Shown in pieces: positions 9,840-20,228 of a stretch of 64,000 bases of DNA. The position numbers and the translations under genes are program-made. A model generated the notes under the pieces. It ran no database searches. It was not told where the DNA came from and was given only the letters and a program-made list of their open reading frames with translations. Position 1 is the stretch's first letter; each line of letters opens with the position of its first letter. The DNA lies in assembly GCF_025263565.1 (NCBI RefSeq), contig NZ_CP079865.1, positions 5,952,001-6,016,000 on the forward strand. The letters are read 5' to 3'. Origin of the DNA: Mycobacterium sp. SMC-8. Its GTDB lineage: Bacteria > Actinomycetota > Actinomycetes > Mycobacteriales > Mycobacteriaceae.

Positions 9840-11516
9840 CTATCCCCGAGTCAGCTTCCTGTGGGTGACCCGATGAGGACGGGCCGCCTCGGCGCCCAGC
9901 CGTTCGATCTTGTTCTCCTCGTAGGCGCCGAAGTTGCCCTCGAACCAGAACCACTTGGCCTCGTTGTCGTCGTCGTCACCTTCCCACGCGAGAATGTGCG
10001 TGCAGGTGCGATCCAGGAACCAGCGGTCGTGGGAGATCACCACCGCGCAGCCCGGGAAGTTCTCCAGCGCGTTCTCCAGCGAACTCAACGTCTCCACATC
10101 GAGATCGTTGGTGGGCTCGTCGAGCAGAATCAGGTTGCCGCCCTCTTTGAGGGTCAGCGCCAGGTTCAGCCGGTTGCGCTCACCTCCGGAGAGCACCCCG
10201 GCCGGCTTCTGCTGATCTGGACCCTTGAACCCGAACGCCGATACGTAGGCCCGCGACGGGATCTCGTTCTGACCGACCTCGATGTAATCCAGCCCGTCGG
10301 AGACGACCTGCCAGACGGTCTTGTTCGGGTCGATGCCCGCGCGGCTCTGGTCGACGTAGCTCAGCTTCACGGTGTCACCGACCTTCACGGTGCCGCTGTC
10401 GGGTTGTTCGAGACCGACGATTGTCTTGAACAACGTGGTCTTGCCGACACCGTTGGGGCCGATCACACCGACGATGCCGTTGCGCGGCAGCGTGAACGAC
10501 AGGTCCTTGATCAGCGGGCGACCGCTGAAACCCTTGTCGAGGTGGTCGACCTCGACCACGACGTTGCCCAGCCGGGGCGGCGTCGGGATCTGGATCTCCT
10601 CGAAGTCGAGCTTGCGCGTCTTCTCGGCCTCCGCGGCCATCTCCTCATACCGCTGCAGACGGGCCTTGTTCTTGGCCTGCCGGGCCTTGGCGCCCGAACG
10701 GACCCAGGCCAGCTCGTCCTTGAGCCGCTTCTGCAGCTTCTGGTCCTTCTTGCCCTGGACCTCCAGCCGCTCTGCCTTCTTCTCCAGGTAGGTCGAATAG
10801 TTGCCCTCGTACGGGTAGGCCCGGCCCCGGTCGAGTTCGAGGATCCACTCGGCGACGTTGTCGAGGAAGTACCGGTCGTGGGTGACGGCCAGGATGGCGC
10901 CCTTGTAGCTGGCCAGGTGCTGCTCCAGCCACAGCACGCTCTCCGCGTCCAGGTGGTTGGTGGGCTCGTCAAGCAGCAGCAGGTCGGGCTTGGACAGCAG
11001 CAGCTTGCACAGCGCCACGCGGCGCCGTTCACCACCGGAAAGGTGGGTGACCGGCTCGTCGGGCGGCGGGCAACGCAGCGCGTCCATCGCCTGCTCGAGC
11101 TGGCTGTCGATGTCCCAGGCGTCGGCGGCGTCGAGCTCCTCCTGAAGCTTGCCCATCTCGTCCATCAGCTCGTCGGTGTAGTCGGTGGCCATCAGTTCGG
11201 CCACCTCGTTGTACCGGTTGAGCTTGGCCTTGATGGCCACGCCGTCCTCGACGTTCTCGCGGACGGTCTTGGTCTCGTCGAGCTTGGGCTCCTGCATCAG
11301 GATGCCGACGCTCGCGCCGGGAGCCAGGTACGCATCGCCGTTGTTGGGCTGGTCCAAGCCGGCCATGATCCGCAAGACGCTCGACTTACCGGCCCCGTTG
11401 GGTCCGACGACGCCGATCTTCGCGCCCGGAAGGAAGTTCAGCGTGACGTCGTCAAGGATGACCTTGTCGCCGTGCGCCTTGCGGACCTTCCGCATCGTGT
11501 AGATGAATTCGGCCAT
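9840..11516 (-). CDS. ettA: Energy-dependent translational throttle protein EttA (ABC-F)
   Basis: A 558-residue cytosolic ABC-F ATPase with two tandem nucleotide-binding domains and no membrane segments (Rv2477c). NBD1 has GPNGAGKSS, signature LSGGERRRVALC and DEPTNHLDAES; NBD2 has GPNGVGKTT, LSGGERNRLNLAL and DEPTNDLDVET. The linker between them is highly charged. EttA binds the ribosomal E site and gates entry into elongation according to the ADP/ATP ratio. The ending after ERLGAEAARPHR is also typical. An IS1182-like element now separates it from the ssb-like gene upstream, so the two are probably no longer one transcript. Confidence 0.95.
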   Translation of the reverse strand: MAEFIYTMRKVRKAHGDKVILDDVTLNFLPGAKIGVVGPNGAGKSSVLRIMAGLDQPNNGDAYLAPGASVGILMQEPKLDETKTVRENVEDGVAIKAKLNRYNEVAELMATDYTDELMDEMGKLQEELDAADAWDIDSQLEQAMDALRCPPPDEPVTHLSGGERRRVALCKLLLSKPDLLLLDEPTNHLDAESVLWLEQHLASYKGAILAVTHDRYFLDNVAEWILELDRGRAYPYEGNYSTYLEKKAERLEVQGKKDQKLQKRLKDELAWVRSGAKARQAKNKARLQRYEEMAAEAEKTRKLDFEEIQIPTPPRLGNVVVEVDHLDKGFSGRPLIKDLSFTLPRNGIVGVIGPNGVGKTTLFKTIVGLEQPDSGTVKVGDTVKLSYVDQSRAGIDPNKTVWQVVSDGLDYIEVGQNEIPSRAYVSAFGFKGPDQQKPAGVLSGGERNRLNLALTLKEGGNLILLDEPTNDLDVETLSSLENALENFPGCAVVISHDRWFLDRTCTHILAWEGDDDDNEAKWFWFEGNFGAYEENKIERLGAEAARPHRVTHRKLTRG

Positions 11517-11629
11517 TGCCTTCGATGTGCCTTTCTCGATCCCGGTACTCGCTGGGCGGGATCATCTCGGACTGCGCGATAGTCGGGCCCCATCCTAGGC
11601 GTGGCCGCAGCGGCGGCGTTGGCCGCTAG

Positions 11630-13399
11630 GAGTCTGCTGAATTAGTGGGTTGATGGGGCGGGGCGTCTCAAGCGCTCGTCGGCGCGTGTGTGAAGTCACA
11701 GGCAGGCCGACAGATTCGGGATTGCCCCGCCGTTTGGGGCGTGGCAATCCGATGTTCGCGCCGCAAGGCCGCCGGGATGTCTGGGCTTAGGCGATGGCCC
11801 AGGTGGTGCCGGTGTGGGTCAGGCCCATGCTGATCAGGCGGCGCAGGTTCAATGCGGCGGCGCGGTGGTGCAGCCAGTGGTTGTTCTTGCTGACGCCGCG
11901 GTAGCGGACTTTGCGGTTGCCGCGGGTCAACCAGGCGATCGAGCGTTCCACCATGGGGCGGTGTTGGCGGTACTCGGCCTGCCATTCGGGTGTGCGCGCG
12001 ATGGCCCGGGCGGCACGTAGGTGCGGTTCGTGTTCGCTGATGGTGAGCTTTCGCCCACGCACTGCGGTGGTGCACAGGTGCCTCAAAGCGCATGACCGGC
12101 AATGCTTTTCGAATGCGGCTCCACCGCTAGGCCCGATGGGGATGGTGTGCTCGGCCGGACACGTCACGGTACGGGCCGCGAAATCGATGGTGAAGTCATC
12201 GCTGGTGAACCCACCCGGGACCGGGGTTCTCAGCGGGAGCGGTTTGATCACGGCGACATGCTTGAGCTCGGCCAGCGTCGCCCGTGCCTGACCGGTGCCG
12301 TAGGCCGAATCGCCGAGCACCCGCACCGCCGTCGTCTCGTGTGCCAGCAGCGCCAGTCCGATGACGGCTTCGTGATTGTCTTGTCCGCTTGCCTTGGTCA
12401 GCGCGCAGTCGGTGATGATCCCGGTATCAGGTTCGACCGCGATGTGGGCCTTGTATCCGTCCTGGCGGCGATGCACCGTCTTATGGGCATGGCGGGCTTC
12501 GGGATCCACGGTAGAGATCACCCGATCACCGGCCACCTTCTGCGCGATGCGCCACTGCCCGTCGGTGCCATCAGAACCCTCGACCGGTTCGACGTCCTGG
12601 CCGGCGACCAGCGCCAACAACGACACCGCCTCAGCGGCGCGCGGGCCCAGTTCCTGGTCGGGCAGATGCCCCAGCAGCCGGTGCGCATCGCCGACCAAGG
12701 CGTCGACAAGCTGGTCGCGGGCGGTTCTGTCGTTCCAGGCGATCGCCGGTTTACCCGGATCGCTGTAATCGTGGGCGGTGCAGTAAGTGGTGATCACCTC
12801 GCCGGCCCCTGGGACTTCGCGCCCGACCCGGCGGATCGCAGCGATCAGCTGGGTTACGGTGTCCTGGGTGGACACCGCATCATCGAGCACGGTGGAGTCC
12901 AACGCTCGCCGCGTCTTTTTGGCCAACACACCGGTCTGCGCCACGACGGCCTTGACCGCCTCAAAGATCCGGTCCGGCGCCTGCGAGGCCGCCAGCCGGC
13001 GCCGCCAATAGGTCAGCGTGGTCGAGTGAAACGCCGGCGCGGTCACCGCCAACCCGCACGCGGCTTTCCAGCGCAGATCGAAGGTGACCGCGTCCACGGT
13101 CTCGCTATCAGAGAGCCCGTGCAGGGCCTGCAAGGTGATCACCGAGGCCATCACCTCGGCCGGCACGCTCGGACGCCCCCGCCGCGACGGGAAAAGATCA
13201 GCGAACATCGCCTCGGGAAACAACTCGTGGCGGTGTTCGGCCAGGAATACAAACATGCTGTCGGACTTCAGCAGATGCCCGGCAACCGACTCCGCATCCA
13301 ACAGCTCACGCTGATCCTCAGAATGCCCCTGCATCCATTAATCATCTCGAGAACCCAGCCACAAACCCCGCCACCACGCCGGATTAATTCAGCAGACTC
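11630..13399 (-). mobile_element. IS1182-family insertion sequence, intact, in CTAG target
   Basis: A 1770-base element with terminal inverted repeats of 17 bases (16 matching): GAGTCTGCTGAATTAGT at 11630-11646 and its complement at 13383-13399. It is flanked by the direct repeat CTAG at 11626-11629 and 13400-13403, read here as the target duplication. It carries one full-length transposase gene. The right CTAG contains the TAG stop codon of the ssb-like gene, so insertion left that protein unchanged. Family assignment is from the transposase sequence; the exact ends are inferred from the repeats. Confidence 0.88.
11787..13334 (-). CDS. IS1182-family transposase
   Basis: A 515-residue DDE transposase without frameshift. 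The N-terminal DUF772-type domain includes RRGRPSVPAEVMASVITLQ and TLTYWRRRLAAS. The catalytic region holds RALDSTVLDDAV, HRRQDGYKAHIAVEPDTGI and VLGDSAYGTG. A Cys cluster follows (HCRSCALRHLC), and the C-terminal Glu region is MVERSIAWLTRGNRKVRYRG. Such a cluster and C-terminus are typical of actinobacterial IS1182 relatives. The gene looks functional. It lies on the minus strand like ettA, so read-through from the element could reach ettA. Confidence 0.92.
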   Translation of the reverse strand: MQGHSEDQRELLDAESVAGHLLKSDSMFVFLAEHRHELFPEAMFADLFPSRRGRPSVPAEVMASVITLQALHGLSDSETVDAVTFDLRWKAACGLAVTAPAFHSTTLTYWRRRLAASQAPDRIFEAVKAVVAQTGVLAKKTRRALDSTVLDDAVSTQDTVTQLIAAIRRVGREVPGAGEVITTYCTAHDYSDPGKPAIAWNDRTARDQLVDALVGDAHRLLGHLPDQELGPRAAEAVSLLALVAGQDVEPVEGSDGTDGQWRIAQKVAGDRVISTVDPEARHAHKTVHRRQDGYKAHIAVEPDTGIITDCALTKASGQDNHEAVIGLALLAHETTAVRVLGDSAYGTGQARATLAELKHVAVIKPLPLRTPVPGGFTSDDFTIDFAARTVTCPAEHTIPIGPSGGAAFEKHCRSCALRHLCTTAVRGRKLTISEHEPHLRAARAIARTPEWQAEYRQHRPMVERSIAWLTRGNRKVRYRGVSKNNHWLHHRAAALNLRRLISMGLTHTGTTWAIA

Positions 13400-13885
13400 C
13401 TAGGCGGTCAGCTTCAGTGACTCCGGTTCGGCGGTGTCGACCTCGGCTGCGTCCCCATAGGCGATGGCTTCGCCCTCGACGGGCCCGTCCTGCCGCTCCA
13501 CCCCAGCGGCAGGGGCCGCGGGCTCGGGGTGGCGGCGGTTCTCGATGCGGACGATGCAGCGCGCCAAATCCGGGCCGACCGAGGTGGCCCGGATCTCCAG
13601 GGACGACCGACGGTTACCGTCGCGGTCCTCGTATTCGTTGGTGTACAGGTAACCAACAACGATGACGGGATCTCCCTTCCCGAGGCCCGCCCCGACGCCG
13701 GTGACCAGGCGGCCCCAGCAGTTCACGGTCGCGTACAGCGAGTTGCCCGGTTCCCAGGTGCCGTCGGCGGTACGACGCCGGGAATTGCTGGCCACGCGGA
13801 ACTTGAACAGCTCCTGGTCGCCGACCCGCCGGCGATCAGGTGCGGTGACGATGGTGCCGACGACGGTGATCGGTGTCTCGAACAT
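13400..13885 (-). CDS. Single-stranded DNA-binding protein paralog (Rv2478c-like)
   Basis: A 161-residue OB-fold protein, the same length as Rv2478c. It starts MFETPITVVGTIVTAPDRRR, with the SSB core ELFKFRVASNSRR, SLYATVNCWG and GDPVIVVGYLYT. The C-terminus is acidic but lacks the DDDIPF-type tip of the housekeeping SSB, so this is the accessory paralog and may not recruit the same partners. The ATG at 13885 has AGGAGAGG upstream; longer in-frame versions reaching 14083 are not supported. Its stop TAG is inside the CTAG target duplication of the adjacent insertion sequence. Confidence 0.88.
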   Translation of the reverse strand: MFETPITVVGTIVTAPDRRRVGDQELFKFRVASNSRRRTADGTWEPGNSLYATVNCWGRLVTGVGAGLGKGDPVIVVGYLYTNEYEDRDGNRRSSLEIRATSVGPDLARCIVRIENRRHPEPAAPAAGVERQDGPVEGEAIAYGDAAEVDTAEPESLKLTA

Positions 13886-14165
13886 GGTGGTGCCTCTCCT
13901 GAGTTTCTCAGCTGCAGGATCAGGCACCGTGCCCGATCCTGCGATGACACCGCCATTGAGCACGCGGCCGCCGACACCCGGAGGCAGGGCGTCGAGCATC
14001 AGGGCGCAGGCTGTGGATGAATCGCGGATTGGGGATGGTCGCACCCGCTGGTGCGGGCCGGCCACCACGTCGATGTGCTGCATCGGTGCGCCCGGGCCGG
14101 CCCGCTACCGCGACGCTAACACAACACCTGAATATCTGAACAGCTGAAAATATGATGTTCGCGCC
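13886..14165. other. Intergenic region upstream of the ssb-like gene
   Basis: This 280-base stretch separates the ssb-like gene from the CopD-CtaG gene, which is upstream of it on the same strand. An AT-rich patch near 14115-14155 (CTGAATATCTGAACAGCTGA) stands out in an otherwise GC-rich region and is the likeliest promoter position for the ssb-like gene. I see no further gene or repeat. Confidence 0.4.
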
Positions 14166-16184
14166 TCAGCCGCGCTCGCGTTCGCGCCGGGCGAACTCGG
14201 CGAGCATTGCGTTGTAGGCCGCGAGGTCGGCGTCGTCGTCTCGGTCGGCGGCGCGGTCGAGCCGCCTGGCGGTGCGCTCGTCGGAACGGCGCCACTGCAC
14301 GAACAGCGCGATAAGCACGACGACCAGCGGCACCTCACCCGCGGCCCAGGCGATCCCGCCGCCGAGTTTCTGGTCGCCGAGCAAGTCGGTGTGCCAGCTC
14401 AGATTCAGCGAGCGGTAGAAGCTCTCAGCGATCACCGACTGCGTGCTCATCAGGACCACGCCGAAGAACGCGTGCAACGGCAGCGACGCGAACACCATCG
14501 CGAGTTTGGCCAGCGGTGGCAGCGGTCGCGGTGTCGGGTCGATGCCGATCACGACCCAGTAGAAGAGGTAGCCGCTGAGCAGGAAGTGCAGGTTCATCGC
14601 CAGGTGCGCGAAGTGACTACCCGCCGCCGCGTCGAAGATGCCGCCGAAGTAGAGGCCGTAGAACCCGACGATGAACAGCGCCGTCGCGACGAACGGGTTG
14701 GTCAGCACCTGGGAGAGGCGCGAGTGCAGGGCTGCCAGCAGCCACTCGCGCGGGCCGGGCGGGTCGTTGCGGCCCGAGGCCGGTAGCGCCCGCAGCGCCA
14801 GCGTGACGGGGGCGCCGAGCACCAGCAGGATCGGCGCGAGCATCGACAGCATCATGTGCGCGACCATGTGGATGCTGAACATCGCCGGCATGTAGCGCCC
14901 GATTCCTGAGGACGTGGCCAGCAGCAGCACCAGACAGCCCAGCAGCCAGGCCGCGGTCCGGCCGGCAGGCCACGCATCGCCGCGCCGCCGCAACCGGATC
15001 ACCCCGGCGAGGTAGACCAGCGCGAACACGACTGACGCGGTACCGAATACGAGGTCGAAGCGCCAGTCGAAGAGCATCCTGGCCAGCGTCGGCGGGCCGG
15101 CGAGGTCATAGCCGATTTCGACCGCCGGGATCGACAGGTTCAGGTTCACCGGGGGCGGCGGCGGGGTTCGCCCCAGCGCGACGGCGACGCCGAAGGTCAG
15201 CGCGAAGATCACGGCGTCCACCACGGCCAGCCGGAGCAGCGGGCCCCGCGCCCCGGGGTCCTGCTGCAACGCAGCGACCCCCTTCCGGCGTTGCTGCCAG
15301 CCGAGCACACCGAGGGCCGCCAATGCCGCGATCTTGGCCAGGATCAACAGACCGTAATCGGTGCTCACCAGGTCCGCGGGCCTGATCCGGACCAGCGCGT
15401 TGACCAGCCCGCTGAGCGCCATCGCGACGAAGCACCACAGTGCGACGGCCGAGAAGCGGCGCGCGGCGAGCGGACCGTGCTCGCCGCGGCGCAACGCGTG
15501 GGCCAGCAGAGCCAACAGCCCGCCCGCCCAGATCGCCCCGGCGACGAGATGGATGAGCAGGCTGTTGGTCGCCACGTCGTGTGCACCGCCGGACGACGAG
15601 TGTCCGGTCAGGCCCAGGGGCAGCAACGTGAGCAGCGACCCGGCGAACAGCACCGGGGTCCACGACCAGCGCAACACCGGGATGCTGACGACGGTGACCA
15701 ACCCGGCCAGCAACGCCGTCCATCGCCACGCACCGGCGATGTCGATCAGATCGGCCACCGACCAGATGTCGGCCGGGCTCAGCCGCGTCGTCAACGGCTG
15801 ACCGCTGACATCGGACACCGTCAGCGGCACCATCAGCACCGCGCACACCGCCCAGACACCCGCGGCCGCGGTGCCTGTTCGCAGCGCGCGGTAGCCGGCG
15901 GCGTCGAGGACACCGTTGGGCTGGGGCGGAACCATGAACGCCGCGAACAGGAACGCGCCCGTGGCGGTCACCGCCGCGATCTCGCCGGCCGCCCGGACGA
16001 ACGGCAGGCCGTAACTTGTCACAGGCCCGGGGTCGGGCAGCCCGGTGGCGGTCAGCGCCTCGGCGAGCGACAGCGCCGACAGCGCCGCGGCGGTCAGACC
16101 GGCCAGCACCGCGACGCCGCACAGCACCGCCCACACCGGGGCGCGGTGCACCCCGACGGGTGCGGCGCGGGCGACAGACGTCAT
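14166..16184 (-). CDS. CopD-CtaG fusion membrane protein (copper/cytochrome oxidase assembly type)
   Basis: A 672-residue integral membrane protein with many hydrophobic segments. The N-terminal half has a CopD-like copper-resistance pattern (GGAHDVATNSLLIHLVAGAI, ARRFSAVALWCFVAMALSGL). The C-terminal half is a caa3 CtaG-type domain (YMPAMFSIHMVAHMMLSMLA, ALHSRLSQVLTNPFVATALF, SHFAHLAMNLHFLLSGYLFY, with several conserved His). Such fusions occur in mycobacteria (Rv0102 is similar), but M. tuberculosis has none at this locus. The likely role is copper handling for respiratory oxidase assembly; that is inference from the family. The ATG at 16184 follows the plsB2 stop by 31 bases, so it may be the end of the glycerolipid operon. 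The tail is charged (RRLDRAADRDDDADLAAY). Confidence 0.88.
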   Translation of the reverse strand: MTSVARAAPVGVHRAPVWAVLCGVAVLAGLTAAALSALSLAEALTATGLPDPGPVTSYGLPFVRAAGEIAAVTATGAFLFAAFMVPPQPNGVLDAAGYRALRTGTAAAGVWAVCAVLMVPLTVSDVSGQPLTTRLSPADIWSVADLIDIAGAWRWTALLAGLVTVVSIPVLRWSWTPVLFAGSLLTLLPLGLTGHSSSGGAHDVATNSLLIHLVAGAIWAGGLLALLAHALRRGEHGPLAARRFSAVALWCFVAMALSGLVNALVRIRPADLVSTDYGLLILAKIAALAALGVLGWQQRRKGVAALQQDPGARGPLLRLAVVDAVIFALTFGVAVALGRTPPPPPVNLNLSIPAVEIGYDLAGPPTLARMLFDWRFDLVFGTASVVFALVYLAGVIRLRRRGDAWPAGRTAAWLLGCLVLLLATSSGIGRYMPAMFSIHMVAHMMLSMLAPILLVLGAPVTLALRALPASGRNDPPGPREWLLAALHSRLSQVLTNPFVATALFIVGFYGLYFGGIFDAAAGSHFAHLAMNLHFLLSGYLFYWVVIGIDPTPRPLPPLAKLAMVFASLPLHAFFGVVLMSTQSVIAESFYRSLNLSWHTDLLGDQKLGGGIAWAAGEVPLVVVLIALFVQWRRSDERTARRLDRAADRDDDADLAAYNAMLAEFARRERERG

Positions 16185-16215
16185 GTGCCCAGCGTATGAC
16201 CTTCCCGGACGCGAT

Positions 16216-18567
16216 CTACGACACAGGGTCGTTGCGCAGCTCCCGGCGGCTGCGCTCGCGGGCGGAGAACTGCCTGCGCGCGCACCGGTCCACGGTGTCC
16301 ATGTCCTTGAGGATGCCGCGCAGCTCACGGCGGAAGGCTCTGCGGCGTTCATCCAGATCGGCGGCCGGGGTGAGCAGATGCTGATCCGCGGCCACCTGCC
16401 GGGCGGTCGCGAACAGCAATGCCGACACCGATTCGGTGCTCAGCACCCGCCCCTGCGCGACGTACTGCTGACCGAGGCCGAGCGCTTTGGCCGTCAGATC
16501 CTTCTCCGAGATCTCCGCCGGTGCGTCGATGAGCGCATCGGCGACAATCTCATACGCCTCGAAGAACGGTCGCAGCAGCGGTCCGGCGATTGCGGGGCGT
16601 TTCTCCTGCAGCAGCGCGTCGAGCCGGTCACCGCCGGCGGCGACGTCGCTCTCCCAATCCTGATGCCAGGACATCTCCTCGGCCACGTGCTCGCGATAGG
16701 CGGCCGAGTCGGCGAAATAGAACTCGAACTTGAGCAGATCCCGCAGCCGCATCACCTGATTCCAGAACGCGTCCAACCGGTCGGTGTCCGTGCGCGCGGC
16801 GTAGGCCAGCGCCAACTCGACCAGCGAGGTCTCCAGGAACGCGTCGATCAGCGAATTGCGGTAGAACGCCGCCTCCAATTCGTCCTGCGGGGCGATGCTC
16901 CACACGGTCACCCGGCCGCTGTCGGTGCGGGTCACCGGATGCCCGCCCGACAGCGCGTCCAGCGCGGCGCGCACCCCTTCCGGAGTCCGGAGCCGCAGCG
17001 CGCTGTTGGTCATCGGCGTCTGCTTACGCTCCAGATAGTCCAGCGAGTCCTGCAGCGTGTGGTGCAGCTGGTCAAGCGTCAGCGCGATGCCGCGGGTGCT
17101 GAGCAGCAGCGCCGACACAAGCGCCGTCGCGTTCACCGGGGTGACCTGCAGGATCCGCCAGGCCACCTCGAACGCCATCTTCTGCATCGCCAGCCTTTTG
17201 GCCGACTCGTCGGTGGCCAGGGGGCCGTGCGGCTCACCGAGGTACTCACGCATCGAAACCGCCTCGGGGAAGCGGACATAGATCTTGCCGTAGTTGCGCT
17301 CGCCCTGAGCGCGGATGTAGTTGACCAGCCATGACAATCCCTCGGGGGTCTTCTCGCCACCCCGGGCGTACGAGGCGTACTCGGCGGTCTCGTGCAACTG
17401 GTCGAAGCTGATCGACACCGGCTGCAGCAGGATGTCGTCGCTGCGGCCGTCCAGGTAGGCGTCGGCGACGTACGCGAGCAGGCCGAGTTTGGGCGGCAAC
17501 ATCTTTCCGGTCCGCGACCGGGTCCCCTCGATCGCCCATGAGAGGTTGAACCGCTTTTCGACGATATAGCCCACGAACTGGCGCAGCACGAACTTGTACA
17601 GCGGGTCGTCGAGCTTGCGCCGCAGGAAGATCACCCCGGAGCGGCGCATCAGCGGGCCCATGAACCCGAAGGACAGGTTGATGCCCGCGAAGGTGTGGAC
17701 AGGTGGCAGCCTGTTCTCCTGCATGGCCACCGGGACGATGACGCCGTCGAGGTAGGACCGGTGCGAGAACAGCAGCACGGCCGGATGGGCTTCCAGTGCG
17801 TGGCGCATCGCCTCGACCTCACCGCGGTCGTAGTCGATGTTCGGGTCGAAGCCGCGGCTGAAGATCGCCCGCCCCAGTGACGGGATGAGGTCGACCGAGA
17901 ATCGGCTCCAGCCGGTGGCGAGTTCGTCGAGCATCTCCCCCGCCTTCTCGACGGTGGCGCCCGGGATCTTCTCCAGCCCCTCACGGAACCGCGCCGAGGT
18001 CAACACCTCCGGCTTGATCAGCCGGGGCGACTTGTATTCGGGGCCGAGCAACCGCAACTCGACGCGCTCGATGGCCAGGATCGCCCGCCGGAGCACGAAT
18101 CGGGCGAATTCCCTAGGGTTCTCGGCGACGGTCGTCTCGCTCCAGCGCTGCCGCAGCTCGGCGACCTTGGCGGGTTCACCGGCGACGACGCGGGCCCGGG
18201 ACGGGTCCCGCTTCAGGATCGCGCGCTGCAGCACCTTCGGCGGGCAGTAGGTGTCACGGCCGGACAGCACCGCGACCACCTTGGACCGGGTGGGAAGTCC
18301 GCCGGGAACCCAGAACACGCGTACGGGGACCACCGAGCGATCCTCATCGGCCTGGAGCAGCTCCACCAGCTGGGCAAGCACCGCAGGGGCCGGATCGTCG
18401 TCGGCCGGCAGCTTGAGGACCTCGATCTTCGACTCGGGATGGGCGCGTCGCTGGCTCTCCAGCCAGTCGCGCAGCAACTCCTCCTCGGCAGGTGAGGACA
18501 CCGACGCCAGCACCAGGGTGTCGTCGACGGCGTTGTAGGCGGCGAAGTCATCGGCCCGGACCTTCAC
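16216..18567 (-). CDS. plsB2: Glycerol-3-phosphate 1-O-acyltransferase
   Basis: A 783-residue membrane-associated enzyme that acylates glycerol-3-phosphate, the first step of phospholipid and triacylglycerol synthesis (Rv2482c, 789 residues). The four acyltransferase blocks are present: the HX4D motif in [19 protein letters not shown], the [11 protein letters not shown] block, [18 protein letters not shown], and [10 protein letters not shown]. The GTG start overlaps the plsC stop by four bases (GTGA), indicating translational coupling. PlsB and PlsC act consecutively, which fits this order. The large C-terminal region after the catalytic domain is normal for the PlsB family. Confidence 0.95.
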   Translation of the reverse strand: MKVRADDFAAYNAVDDTLVLASVSSPAEEELLRDWLESQRRAHPESKIEVLKLPADDDPAPAVLAQLVELLQADEDRSVVPVRVFWVPGGLPTRSKVVAVLSGRDTYCPPKVLQRAILKRDPSRARVVAGEPAKVAELRQRWSETTVAENPREFARFVLRRAILAIERVELRLLGPEYKSPRLIKPEVLTSARFREGLEKIPGATVEKAGEMLDELATGWSRFSVDLIPSLGRAIFSRGFDPNIDYDRGEVEAMRHALEAHPAVLLFSHRSYLDGVIVPVAMQENRLPPVHTFAGINLSFGFMGPLMRRSGVIFLRRKLDDPLYKFVLRQFVGYIVEKRFNLSWAIEGTRSRTGKMLPPKLGLLAYVADAYLDGRSDDILLQPVSISFDQLHETAEYASYARGGEKTPEGLSWLVNYIRAQGERNYGKIYVRFPEAVSMREYLGEPHGPLATDESAKRLAMQKMAFEVAWRILQVTPVNATALVSALLLSTRGIALTLDQLHHTLQDSLDYLERKQTPMTNSALRLRTPEGVRAALDALSGGHPVTRTDSGRVTVWSIAPQDELEAAFYRNSLIDAFLETSLVELALAYAARTDTDRLDAFWNQVMRLRDLLKFEFYFADSAAYREHVAEEMSWHQDWESDVAAGGDRLDALLQEKRPAIAGPLLRPFFEAYEIVADALIDAPAEISEKDLTAKALGLGQQYVAQGRVLSTESVSALLFATARQVAADQHLLTPAADLDERRRAFRRELRGILKDMDTVDRCARRQFSARERSRRELRNDPVS

Positions 18568-20228
18568 GGCCGGCCCTTCGTGCCACCGGCCCCCTTGGCC
18601 GGCGCCTTCTTGGCGGCGCCTTTCGCCGGCGCCTTCTTGGCCGTCTTCGTGGCGGCAGCCTTCTTGGCGGCAGCCTTCTTGGAGGTCACGTTCGCGGCCT
18701 GCGTCTTGCGGGCCGGCCTCTTCTTGGCGGTCTCGGCGCGCCGGTACAGGTCCGGCACCGGGAGTTCGTCGTGCGGCCAGTCTTTCAGGGTGTCAAGGTA
18801 GAGCTGGCGCACCTCCTCGATGCGTTCGGTCAGGTTCTCCTGCGTCCAGTCGTCGACCGGGATCGGCGGGTAGACAACGACATCGACAAGGCCAGGGTTG
18901 AATGTGCTGGAGTCGCGGGCGGCGATCACCTCGGCATTGCGGATCACGATGGGCACGATCGGGATGCCCACCGACATCGCGATCCGGAACGGGCCCTTCT
19001 TGAAGCGGCCCACCTCGGTGGTGTCAAGCCGGGTCCCCTCGGGGGCGATGAGTATCGAAAGACCTTTGCGCGCAAGCTCTTCGACCTTGCGGAGGCCTTC
19101 TACGGCCTTCTGGGGATCCTCCCTGTCGATGAAGGCCGCATCCAGGATCTTGCCGATGGTGCCGACGATGGGGTCGTTCTCGAGTTCCTTCTTGCCGACC
19201 GTGGTGAAGTCGTTGTTGATCAACCTCCCGGCGATCAGCGGGTCCGCCTGATTGCGGTGGTTGAAGATGAACACCGCGGGCCGCTGCGCGGTGAGATTCT
19301 CCCTGCCCAGCACCTGCAGGTTGATGCCGATGGTGTCGAGCAGCGTGCGCCCGAACATCGACGTGAAGAAGTTGACCCCGGTGCGCTTGTTGCGGGTCAG
19401 CAGTCCGACGCCGAGGGCTCCGGCGGCGATCGGCACCATCGACGCGACGCCGAGCGCGGTGCGTACCTGCGACGCAGGACTCGAACCGCTACGACTGCTG
19501 AAACGCAGGATGGGCCAGCCGCGCTTGGCCGCGACAGCGGCAAGTTTGCCCGCCGGGTTGGTCGGACGGGGGTTGCCCACCAGGTACATCAGCGCGACAT
19601 CCTCGTCGCCGTCGGCGTAGAAGTAGCTCTTCGACAGATCGATGCCGTTGGCGGCGGCGAACTCCTGGACCGCCCTCGCCTTGCCGGGCCCCCAGATGAT
19701 GGGCCGCTGCACCTCGCCGGTGATCAACCCGTCGTCGTCGGTTTCGAACTTGTTGCTCAGCACGTTGTCGATACCGAGGAAGCGGGCCACCGGCTCAACC
19801 TGGACGGTGAGCGCCGAAGAAGACAGCACGACGGTGTGGCCGCGGGCCATGTGCGCGCGCACGATCTCGCGCATCTCGGGATAGATCCGGCTGACGATCT
19901 TCTGGACGAACAGGCGTTCGGCGAGTTCGTCGATGTCGTCCACCGAGTTCCCGCGCAACATACGCGCGCCCTTGCCGATCAGATCCTCGAACTCCGAGCG
20001 GCCGAGCTGGTGGTTCAAGCCGGCCTGGACCATGCCGATGAACTCCCCCACCGACATCTGTCTGCGCCGCAAGCGATCCTGGGTCATCACCACGCCGGTG
20101 AACCCTGCGACGAGCGTGCCGTCGAGGTCGAAGAACGCACCGATCTGCGGCCCCTCAGGGCTGGCCTGGATCTCGGCGACCGAACCAGGGAGACGCAGTT
20201 GACGGTTGTCCGGTGTCGCCGAAGTCAC
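18564..20228 (-). CDS. plsC: HAD-acyltransferase fusion, 1-acylglycerol-3-phosphate acyltransferase PlsC
   Basis: A 554-residue two-domain protein (Rv2483c). Residues about 25-240 are a HAD-type phosphatase domain ([49 protein letters not shown]). Residues about 270-490 are a PlsC acyltransferase ([15 protein letters not shown] with HX4D, and [20 protein letters not shown]). The acyltransferase makes phosphatidate from lysophosphatidate; the HAD part could dephosphorylate a lipid intermediate. The C-terminal 60 residues are a Lys/Ala/Pro repeat ([19 protein letters not shown]), a histone-H1-like basic tail. GTG start and WS/DGAT stop overlap by four bases. Confidence 0.93.
   Translation of the reverse strand: MTSATPDNRQLRLPGSVAEIQASPEGPQIGAFFDLDGTLVAGFTGVVMTQDRLRRRQMSVGEFIGMVQAGLNHQLGRSEFEDLIGKGARMLRGNSVDDIDELAERLFVQKIVSRIYPEMREIVRAHMARGHTVVLSSSALTVQVEPVARFLGIDNVLSNKFETDDDGLITGEVQRPIIWGPGKARAVQEFAAANGIDLSKSYFYADGDEDVALMYLVGNPRPTNPAGKLAAVAAKRGWPILRFSSRSGSSPASQVRTALGVASMVPIAAGALGVGLLTRNKRTGVNFFTSMFGRTLLDTIGINLQVLGRENLTAQRPAVFIFNHRNQADPLIAGRLINNDFTTVGKKELENDPIVGTIGKILDAAFIDREDPQKAVEGLRKVEELARKGLSILIAPEGTRLDTTEVGRFKKGPFRIAMSVGIPIVPIVIRNAEVIAARDSSTFNPGLVDVVVYPPIPVDDWTQENLTERIEEVRQLYLDTLKDWPHDELPVPDLYRRAETAKKRPARKTQAANVTSKKAAAKKAAATKTAKKAPAKGAAKKAPAKGAGGTKGRP

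Noticed and set aside
9774..11582. 602-codon plus-strand frame opposite ettA
   Set aside because: Composition is Val/Leu/Gly/Arg-rich in a way typical of antisense frames; the sense strand encodes complete ABC-F motifs.
12102..13403. 433-codon plus-strand frame inside the IS1182-like element
   Set aside because: Antisense to a full-length transposase; Arg/Gln-rich with no family resemblance.
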